A stretch of DNA of 64,000 bases from Haloechinothrix halophila YIM 93223. Lineage in GTDB: Bacteria > Actinomycetota > Actinomycetes > Mycobacteriales > Pseudonocardiaceae. Made by a program: the position numbers and the translations under genes. The stretch lies in the NCBI RefSeq assembly GCF_000504245.1, contig NZ_KI632509.1, forward strand, positions 62,001 through 126,000, written 5' to 3'. The notes under the pieces are model-generated. The model ran no database searches. It was not told the origin of the DNA and saw nothing but the letters and a program-made list of their open reading frames with translations. Below, in pieces: positions 57,940 through 64,000 of this stretch (position 1 is the stretch's first letter; every line of letters starts with the position of its first letter).

Positions 57940-60915
57940 TCAGAGCGCTGGCTCGTCGTCATCGAGCGAGCCGGAGATGCGGGCGATGCCGAATGAGCCT
58001 TCGGCAACGTCCGGCTCGAACAGGCCCGTCTCATGGAGCGGGTAGGCGGCCGAGCGCTGCTGGTCCTCGCCACCGCCGCCAGCGCCCGCACCGGCACCGC
58101 CCATGCCGCCCATCATCGGAGCGCCCCCACCTGCCCCGCTCACGCCCGCGCCACCGGACTGCCCCGTCGGAGCAGACGTCGGTTCGCCGGGAACCGAGCC
58201 GACCCCAGCGCTGCCGTCCGTCGGCACGGCTCCGCTACGAAGGCCCTCGTCACGTGGGCTTTCACCTCCGGGGCTTTCCCCGTGGTGGCCGCCGCCCTGC
58301 GCGCCCTCGCCGTGGGGGCCACCGCCATCCGCGAAGCCCGCAGGTCCTCCGCCGGGACCGGCGGGTCCGCCAGGTCCGGGCTCCGGCGGGCTTCCGAAGG
58401 CCCCTGGAGCACCTCCGCCGGGGTCCCCAAACGCGCGCCCGACGCCTCCGGCGGATTCTCCGAACGCCCCCGCAGATCCGGCGCCGGGTCCGGCAGCACC
58501 TCCCGCGTTGGGGCCACCGCCCAGCTCAGCGCCGAGGGAACCGCCGACGCCTCGGGGCGGCTCCCCGCCCGCCGAACCGGATATGCCCGCACCGACGCCG
58601 TCGAGACTGCCCCTCGCGCCAATCGGTTCAGACGGTTCGGTGAACGCGTCCGCCACCCCAGCGGCCCCGCTGTCCTCGGCGGACACCGCAGCGGGCTGAA
58701 CCACGCCGCTCTCCTGCGGGGCCGTGTCAAAGCCACCGCGCTGTGGCCCGGTGTCGATGCCCCCGCGTTGCGGCTCGGGCTCAAACCTGCCGTTTTCCGG
58801 CCGGTCGCCACTCACGGCATCGCCGCTCACCTGCGACGGGGTGTCACCGCCGACGTGCGGCGGGATTCCGGACTCGGCGCGCGGCGCGGCCTCGCTACCC
58901 GTCTGTGGTGGAGCGCTGGGCTCGGCCTGCGGCGGGGCGCCCGGCTCTGCTTGCGGTGGGGCGCCGAACTCGCCAATAGTCCGGCCGTTGTACTCCCGCA
59001 CGGCATCCTCGTCGCCCATGACGTAGGTCTCGGGCTCGCCGCTCCCCACATCAACGGTGACGACGGTCGCTCCGTCGGGGCCGAGCGGCTGCTCCGCAAC
59101 GATCGACAGCTCGCCGTCATGGATCTGGATCGTGCCGTCTTCGCTTGGGGTGTGAACGTCCACAGCACCGGGCGCCCCGGGACCCGCCATCGCAGCCGCA
59201 CCACCGGGCACACCGTTCGCTCCTCCAGTGGGCCCGAAACCGGAGGCCGCCTGCTCACCGCCGGACGTTCCGCCCGATCCGAAGTCGAGTTTGTACTCGG
59301 CCGCCTTGCCGCTGCCGTCGTCGATGCGAACCGACATCTCGCCGTCGCGGTTGGGCTCGGTGATAGCGATTTCGCTCTCGCCCTGGCGAACCGTGACGGT
59401 ATCGACGTCGGGAGCCGCGTCCTTGACGACGTCCCCGGTCTCCGGATCAATGGGATACGGACTGCCGGTCTTCGGGTCAACGTCCAGCGGATTACCGGTG
59501 ACGGGACTGACCGAGTCCTGTCCCATGTCCGGTTTCGGCATGCTCGGCATCGTCGGGGAGGTCATGCCACCGCTGCCGGGACCACCGCCAGGCGTTCCGC
59601 CAAGCGCACCGGAGGGGCCGCCGCCGAGTCCGGCAGCGCCACCACCGCCAACGCTAGGACCGCCACCGACACTGCCGCTCGGGCCACCCACAGCGGCAGG
59701 TGCGGCGGGTGGTGCCGGGCTGCCCGCCGCCATAGCGGCGTAAGGGTCCTCCGGCAGGCCGTTCAGGAATTGCGTCAGGTTCCCCCACGCCTCATCCGTG
59801 GCGTTCTTCTCGTTGTCACACATGACATGGAAATCACTGACGAACTTGGCGAATGACCTAATGAAATCCTGTAGCCACTCCCGCGCCATTCTCTCCGCGG
59901 CGTCTTTGGTCTCGTCCTCGAGGTCACCCTTGTCGTCGTCAATAGTCGCTTGCTCCTCTGGCGGCAGGTGACGGACGAAATATTTGATCTCGGCATCCGT
60001 CGCATCGCGACCGCTGTTAGCGATTTTGACGGCCATATCGATCTCATACGGCTGGAGACCACACCAGTTCGGAATGGCGTACTTGAGTGACCACTCAGCC
60101 TTACGCTGACACGAGGCGGCGACAGTTGAACAGGCGCGAAGGATTGCTTCCGACGACTCCGCGAGACTTTCCTTGACTTCACTGTTCGACAGTTTTTCTA
60201 TCTGTCGCCACCTGCCCTGCGCACTGTCGGCCGCAGCACCTTGCCAATGGCTAAACACCGTCGCCAAGCGATTAGACTGACTCGACAGCGACTCCACTAA
60301 ATCTTCGCGGATCTTGCCGATCTTGTCGGCCTCTTCCGCGAAGACGTTGAAGGGGATGTTTCGCTGCTCGTCGTATCGCTGCAGCACGTCGCGTTCGTAG
60401 TTCACGGTGCCAGCGTCGGACCCCAAGACGCCAACCGCCCGGTTATATGCCGGACAGAAACGCTCCAACCCGCGAACAGCACCCTCGACACCCTTGTCGA
60501 GAATGTCATTGGAATTCGCTGCGCCCGGATCGGTTTCCGATCTATTCTTTCGGAAATCATCCAGCTGCTCTCCCGCTTCATTACGTTTCGTCTCGGTGTC
60601 CGATTCCTGCTTTTTCTGGGCCGCGACGACACCAGCGTCATGCTGCTTCTTGGCTTCCTCGTATTCACCGAAAATATCGTCTTCGTCACTGAATGCCTGA
60701 TCGAGATCCCCGAAATCATAATTCTCACTGTACCAATCGTGAGTGTTATTCATATGGTCTTCGGAATCGAAGCCCAATTGGTACAGGTCCTCTTCGTCGA
60801 GGTCCTCGACGTAATCGAAGTAATCCTGCGCGACCTGACTCTTCACATCATCCGACAGGTGCGGACTATTAACGATCTCACGAAGATCGTCAAGGGTTGG
60901 GATGCGCGTCATCAT
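57940..60915 (-). CDS. Large WXG100/PPE-like protein with Gly/Pro-rich repeat region (putative type VII secretion substrate)
   Basis: 991 residues. Residues 1-125 are very acidic and Tyr-rich (YFDYVEDLDEEDLYQLGF). Residues 135-390 are helical with a W-x-G motif (SHWQGAAADSAQGRWRQIEK) and several Cys. From 395 on the sequence is Gly/Pro/Ala-rich, with two related beta-type modules near 500 and 590 and repeats of the PPQAEPGA and PQRGGFDT type. It ends with SGSLDDDEPAL. This plan recalls EspB/PPE-like secreted proteins but no named family is certain. It overlaps the upstream EspC-like gene by 4 nt. The 5' 1.1 kb is visibly less GC-rich than its surroundings. Confidence 0.7.
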   Translation of the reverse strand: MMTRIPTLDDLREIVNSPHLSDDVKSQVAQDYFDYVEDLDEEDLYQLGFDSEDHMNNTHDWYSENYDFGDLDQAFSDEDDIFGEYEEAKKQHDAGVVAAQKKQESDTETKRNEAGEQLDDFRKNRSETDPGAANSNDILDKGVEGAVRGLERFCPAYNRAVGVLGSDAGTVNYERDVLQRYDEQRNIPFNVFAEEADKIGKIREDLVESLSSQSNRLATVFSHWQGAAADSAQGRWRQIEKLSNSEVKESLAESSEAILRACSTVAASCQRKAEWSLKYAIPNWCGLQPYEIDMAVKIANSGRDATDAEIKYFVRHLPPEEQATIDDDKGDLEDETKDAAERMAREWLQDFIRSFAKFVSDFHVMCDNEKNATDEAWGNLTQFLNGLPEDPYAAMAAGSPAPPAAPAAVGGPSGSVGGGPSVGGGGAAGLGGGPSGALGGTPGGGPGSGGMTSPTMPSMPKPDMGQDSVSPVTGNPLDVDPKTGSPYPIDPETGDVVKDAAPDVDTVTVRQGESEIAITEPNRDGEMSVRIDDGSGKAAEYKLDFGSGGTSGGEQAASGFGPTGGANGVPGGAAAMAGPGAPGAVDVHTPSEDGTIQIHDGELSIVAEQPLGPDGATVVTVDVGSGEPETYVMGDEDAVREYNGRTIGEFGAPPQAEPGAPPQAEPSAPPQTGSEAAPRAESGIPPHVGGDTPSQVSGDAVSGDRPENGRFEPEPQRGGIDTGPQRGGFDTAPQESGVVQPAAVSAEDSGAAGVADAFTEPSEPIGARGSLDGVGAGISGSAGGEPPRGVGGSLGAELGGGPNAGGAAGPGAGSAGAFGESAGGVGRAFGDPGGGAPGAFGSPPEPGPGGPAGPGGGPAGFADGGGPHGEGAQGGGHHGESPGGESPRDEGLRSGAVPTDGSAGVGSVPGEPTSAPTGQSGGAGVSGAGGGAPMMGGMGGAGAGAGGGGEDQQRSAAYPLHETGLFEPDVAEGSFGIARISGSLDDDEPAL

Positions 60916-61241
60916 TCACCCCCAAGCGAGCCGCGCTCGTGTTGCATGGACTGCTCGGTCTGCGATTCCACGGATTGATACGTCGAACTCGCGCCACCCA
61001 TGCGCCCACCAAAGTCGCGCGAGACGTCCACATAGCTCTTGACCATGCCAACGAGGCGTTCAATACCCGCTGAGAACTGCTGGAAATGGTGCGTGTGCTC
61101 GGGGCCGAAGTCCTGCGCCGCGACAGCGATATCACCGGCCGCCTTCAACGGCGGCCCCATCCGGTCAGCGGCCTGCGTCTGGACGTGTTCACCGGCGCTC
61201 GTCAACTCGGCGGTGTCAACTCCGTATCCGCCAGACGTCAT
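60912..61241 (-). CDS. EspC-like (ESX secretion-associated) WXG100-type protein
   Basis: 109 residues, the size of EspC/DUF2580-like type VII secretion proteins. It starts GGYGVDTAELTSAGEHVQTQ, has two amphipathic helices with a hinge near GPEHTHHFQQFSAGIERLVG, and ends with STYQSVESQTEQ, in which Tyr and Glu four residues apart fit the YxxxD/E secretion signal. It is the first gene of the three-gene unit and overlaps the next by 4 nt (ATGA). No ESX core genes (EccC, EccD) lie in the window, so secretion would use a machine encoded elsewhere. Confidence 0.72.
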   Translation of the reverse strand: MTSGGYGVDTAELTSAGEHVQTQAADRMGPPLKAAGDIAVAAQDFGPEHTHHFQQFSAGIERLVGMVKSYVDVSRDFGGRMGGASSTYQSVESQTEQSMQHERGSLGGE

Positions 61242-61615
61242 CGTGCCCCCTTAGAGACCGTGGCTTTGTCCGTCACCGATTCGACGTACCGGGTGGCTTA
61301 TCGGTGCCGTGGCATACAGACCCTGAACTTACCGGTCGTCCCGCGCACGATGGGATGGTTCGCGCGGTTTGCTCCCGCACACGCGGTGCGAGCGAGTGAA
61401 CACCCGGAGGTCACGCACGTGGGCCGCCCAATCCGACGACGTGGGCGTGGCACACGGCACTCGGCACGAGGAATACAACGTCCTGAGTGCCGAACACGAC
61501 GTCCTGAGCGCATGACACAACGCGCTGAGTGCCTAATACGGCGTCCTGAGTGTCGGACACGCGTGCGAGAGTGCAGGACACGACGCAAGCCAGCCGTCAC
61601 GCCCGCCTCGGCGCG
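61242..61615. other. 374-bp region upstream of the EspC-like gene, with 21-bp repeats
   Basis: No gene is supported. The region must hold the promoter of the secretion-like cluster and the end of the glmM transcript. The half nearest glmM is filled by the 21-bp tandem repeats described separately (61480-61584). Confidence 0.7.
61480..61584. repeat. Five tandem 21-bp units, non-coding
   Basis: Units start at 61480, 61501, 61522, 61543 and 61564; the best is GTCCTGAGTGTCGGACACG (61543). They differ by several bases each, as in an old array. Unit length and core agree with the repeat inside perM at 5094-5240. Confidence 0.87.
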
Positions 61616-62950
61616 CTAGGAGGCCACCGAGACGACGCCCGCGAGGCGGTCAGCGGCAGCCTGAGCGACGTCCTGACCCGGGGCCTCGACCATCACCCGG
61701 ATGAGCTGCTCCGTCCCGGAGGGGCGCAGCAGCACCCTGCCGGTATCACCCAGTTCCGCCTCGACGTCGGCGACGGCGTCCGCCACCTGCTTCGACTTGG
61801 CGGCGGCCACCTTGTCCGCGACAGGAACGTTGACCAGCACCTGCGGCAGGCGTCGCATCACCCCGGCCAGCGAGGCGAGCGACTTACCCGTCGAGGCCAT
61901 CCTGCTCATCAGCCGCAGCGCGGTCAGCAGGCCGTCACCGGTGGTGGCATAGCCGGGCAGCACCACGTGCCCGGACTGCTCACCGCCGAGCGAGTAGCCA
62001 CTCGCCCGTAGTTCCTCAAGCACATACCGGTCGCCCACCGCCGTGGTGCGCAACGTCACGCCGTGCTCGCGCATCGCAAGGTGCAGGCCGAGGTTGCTCA
62101 TCACCGTCGCGACCAGAGTGTTGTCGGCGAGCTCTCCCGCGTCGGACATCGCGAGTGCCAACACGGCCATGATCTGGTCGCCATCAACGAACTGCCCCTC
62201 AGCGTCGACGGCAAGGCAGCGATCGGCGTCGCCGTCGTGCGCGATACCGATATCGGCCTTGTGCTCCACGACGGCCGCCATGAGGCCGTCCATGTGAGTC
62301 GAACCGCAGCCGTCGTTGATGTTGATGCCGTCCGGCTCCGCGTTGATCGCGATCACCTCGGCGCCAGCCCTGCGATACGCCTCCGGCGCGGCTTTCGATG
62401 CCGCCCCGTTGGCGCAGTCGACGACGACCCGCAGGTCGTCCAGCCGCTGCGGCGTGGACCGCAGCAAGTGCTCGGCGTAGCGATCCAGGGCGTCGTCGAC
62501 GTCGGTGACCCTGCCGATTTCGGAGCCGGTCGGCGCGGTGCCCAGGTTGTCGAGGGCGGACTCGATCTCGTCCTCGATGCCGTCGGGCAGCTTATGGCCC
62601 CCGCTGGCGAACAGCTTGATGCCGTTGTCCGGCATCGGGTTGTGCGACGCCGAGATCATCACCCCGAAGTCCGCCCGGGTGTCGGCGACGAGGAATGCCA
62701 CGGCTGGTGTCGGCAACACGCCGACACGAAGCACGTCAGCGCCCGCCGAGGTCAGTCCCGCGACGACGGCGGCCTCCAGCATCTCGCCGCTCGCGCGCGG
62801 GTCTCTGCCGACCACGGCGACCGGGCGGTGCGATCGGTCGTGCGCGGCGAGCACGCTGGCCGCGCTAGCGGCGATCGAGAGGGCGAGCGTCGGGCTGAGC
62901 TCGGCGTTGGCGAGGCCACGCACCCCGTCCGTGCCGAAAAGCCGTGCCAT
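61616..62950 (-). CDS. glmM: Phosphoglucosamine mutase GlmM
   Basis: 444 residues from ATG at 62950 ([20 protein letters not shown]); AGGAGG lies about 12 nt upstream and the frame is open to 62983. It converts glucosamine-6-P to glucosamine-1-P. The catalytic Ser loop is [19 protein letters not shown], the metal loop is [14 protein letters not shown], the sugar-binding loop is [13 protein letters not shown], and the phosphate-binding loop near the end is [16 protein letters not shown]. It lies downstream of rplM-rpsI, behind a terminator. Confidence 0.97.
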   Translation of the reverse strand: MARLFGTDGVRGLANAELSPTLALSIAASAASVLAAHDRSHRPVAVVGRDPRASGEMLEAAVVAGLTSAGADVLRVGVLPTPAVAFLVADTRADFGVMISASHNPMPDNGIKLFASGGHKLPDGIEDEIESALDNLGTAPTGSEIGRVTDVDDALDRYAEHLLRSTPQRLDDLRVVVDCANGAASKAAPEAYRRAGAEVIAINAEPDGININDGCGSTHMDGLMAAVVEHKADIGIAHDGDADRCLAVDAEGQFVDGDQIMAVLALAMSDAGELADNTLVATVMSNLGLHLAMREHGVTLRTTAVGDRYVLEELRASGYSLGGEQSGHVVLPGYATTGDGLLTALRLMSRMASTGKSLASLAGVMRRLPQVLVNVPVADKVAAAKSKQVADAVADVEAELGDTGRVLLRPSGTEQLIRVMVEAPGQDVAQAAADRLAGVVSVAS

Positions 62951-63026
62951 CTTCCTGGACCTCCTTCGGGTGAATTGCTTCAACCTAGCGAGTCCCGCAT
63001 GACCCGGTTCAGGCGGCCTACCACAT

Positions 63027-63067
63027 GCGAAAGGCGCCCAACCCGAATATCGGGCGGGCGCCTTCGC
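63027..63067 (-). terminator. Terminator of rplM-rpsI
   Basis: A hairpin of about 18 bp with GCGAAAGGCGCC / GGCGCCTTCGC arms and an AT loop lies 19 bp past the rpsI stop. One G is bulged. No clear U-tract follows, but the position and stability are those of a terminator. Confidence 0.78.
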
Positions 63068-63085
63068 ATGGGCTGCGTCGCGCGA

Positions 63086-63574
63086 TCAGCGCTTGCTGTA
63101 CTGCGGGGCCTTACGGGCCTTCTTGAGGCCGTACTTCTTCCGCTCCTTGGCCCTGGAGTCACGGGTGAGGAACCCGGCGCGCTTCAGCGCGGGACGGTCC
63201 TCGGAGTCGATCTCGGCGAGCGCACGCGCGATGGCGAGCCGCAGCGCACCGGCCTGCCCGGAGCTGCCGCCGCCGACGAGGTTGCCCTTGATGTCGAACG
63301 ACTCGGGCTTCTCCACCAGCTCAAGTGGCTCGCGGATGAGCTGCTGGTGCACCTTGTTCGGGAAATAGTCCTCAAGGCTCTTGCCGTTGAGGGTGAACTT
63401 GCCGCTGCCGGGGAGCAGTCGCACGCGCACCACGGCCTGCTTGCGGCGGCCAATCGCGTGGGCGCTGCCACCGGCCGCGCGGGAAGGCTTCGCCGCGGCG
63501 GGGGTCTCAGTCGTGGTCACGGCCGCGGTGGCCTCGTCGGTCTCTGTGGTCATCACAGGCTGCTCCTCGCTCAC
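63086..63574 (-). CDS. rpsI: 30S ribosomal protein S9
   Basis: 162 residues, with an Ala/Thr-rich N-terminal extension of about 35 residues as usual in actinomycetes. The S9 core runs from [20 protein letters not shown] through [20 protein letters not shown] to the basic C-terminus [12 protein letters not shown], which reaches into the ribosomal P site. The GTG start overlaps the rplM stop by 4 nt. Confidence 0.98.
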   Translation of the reverse strand: MSEEQPVMTTETDEATAAVTTTETPAAAKPSRAAGGSAHAIGRRKQAVVRVRLLPGSGKFTLNGKSLEDYFPNKVHQQLIREPLELVEKPESFDIKGNLVGGGSSGQAGALRLAIARALAEIDSEDRPALKRAGFLTRDSRAKERKKYGLKKARKAPQYSKR

Positions 63575-64000
63575 TGTGCGTTCACCTGCGCGATCTTCTT
63601 GGCGATCTCGAACGGCTTCGGCTGCTGCGCGGCGTGCGGGTGGTCAGGACCCGCGTAGACCTTCAGCTTCTTCGACTGCGCGCGGCCGAGCTTGGTCTTG
63701 GGCAGCATGCCCTTGACGACCTTCTCCACGGCACGGACGGGCTTGTGATCGAGCAGTTCGCCGAACGACTGCTTGCGCAGACCACCGGGGTAGCCGCTGT
63801 GGCGGTAGGCGAACTTCTGCTCGCGCTTGTTGCCGGTCAGGGCGACCTTGTCGGCGTTGACGATGATGACGAAGTCACCGGTGTCCACGTGCGGCGCGAA
63901 CGTCGCCTTGTGCTTGCCGCGCAGCAGAGTCGCGACCTCTGTCGCCAAGCGGCCGAGGACAACGCCCTCGGCGTCGATCACATGCCAGGCGCGCGTGATG
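63571..64000 (-). CDS. rplM: 50S ribosomal protein L13 (5' end outside window)
   Basis: The frame stays open to base 64000, so the N-terminus is outside: the last readable codons give [20 protein letters not shown], which in L13 is preceded by about 12 residues. 143 codons are seen here. The L13 signature [20 protein letters not shown] and the [18 protein letters not shown] strand are present. It is the promoter-proximal gene of rplM-rpsI. Confidence 0.97.
   Translation of the reverse strand, partial: ITRAWHVIDAEGVVLGRLATEVATLLRGKHKATFAPHVDTGDFVIIVNADKVALTGNKREQKFAYRHSGYPGGLRKQSFGELLDHKPVRAVEKVVKGMLPKTKLGRAQSKKLKVYAGPDHPHAAQQPKPFEIAKKIAQVNAQ

Noticed and set aside
58033-59856. Plus-strand frame of about 600 codons opposite the 991-residue gene
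   Set aside because: It follows the Gly/Pro repeat codons in reverse, lacks a ribosome site, and its reading ends arbitrarily. The minus-strand gene has 4-nt overlap with its operon partner.

Overview
The window is 64 kb of GC-rich, gene-dense chromosomal DNA from an actinomycete, most likely a member of the Pseudonocardiaceae or a close relative; the genus cannot be fixed from sequence alone. The grounds are gene content and order: a perM-purN-purH block with sucCD, uvrD/pcrA, a LytM peptidase and an AroQ chorismate mutase (the order of the M. tuberculosis Rv0948c-Rv0957 region), then a guaB-guaB3-GMC oxidoreductase / sigD-rsdA / bldM-like / whiB / groES-groEL / t6A genes / alr / nnr / glmS / glmM / rpsI-rplM block (the order of the Rv3409c-Rv3443c region). 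GTG and TTG starts, 4-nt gene overlaps, CIRCE and actinobacterial LexA boxes also fit. No rRNA, tRNA, CRISPR array, prophage or insertion sequence was seen.

Region 1 (1-16.5 kb): the 3'-truncated imuB and its partner imuA' lie behind a perfect LexA box. Next come purine synthesis (purN, purH) with the membrane divisome gene perM, a P-loop kinase, a DUF5336 membrane protein, sucCD with a strong terminator, a large polytopic membrane protein, a LytM/M23 endopeptidase with a long 5' leader, a small Cys-containing protein under a second perfect LexA box, and pcrA. Region 2 (16.5-24 kb): the chorismate mutase gene carries a leader peptide with Phe-Phe-Tyr codons and a terminator-like hairpin, which is an attenuator. 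It is followed by a signalling cluster of two related single-pass membrane proteins, a Ser/Thr kinase and a predicted pseudokinase. Two short, apparently leaderless ORFs overlap the downstream genes of this cluster by 4 nt.

Region 3 (24-31 kb): a DUF4393 protein, a DUF445 membrane protein, and a LiaFSR-like envelope-stress system made of a PspC-containing histidine kinase, a LuxR-type response regulator and a PspC/LiaF-like membrane protein. Region 4 (31-44 kb): guaA; the guaB-guaB3-GMC oxidoreductase operon; sigD with its anti-sigma factor; a BldM-like regulator without the phosphoacceptor Asp; a gene broken by an in-frame TGA; a MerR-type regulator; a WhiB protein; and groES-groEL under a CIRCE-containing promoter.

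Region 5 (44-64 kb): a Tat-exported PhoD phosphatase; tsaB-rimI-tsaD and tsaE for t6A tRNA modification, split by a divergent malonyl-CoA synthetase gene; alr and the NAD(P)HX repair enzyme; glmS and glmM flanking a three-gene cluster that looks like type VII secretion substrates; and rpsI-rplM, with rplM running off the right edge.

The least expected signals are non-coding. An 85-bp palindromic element is present twice (31.2 and 44.5 kb). A 21-bp tandem repeat occurs both between genes (61.5 kb) and, in frame, inside the perM coding sequence (5.1 kb). There are also perfect short tandem repeats upstream of sucC and downstream of the DUF5319 gene.
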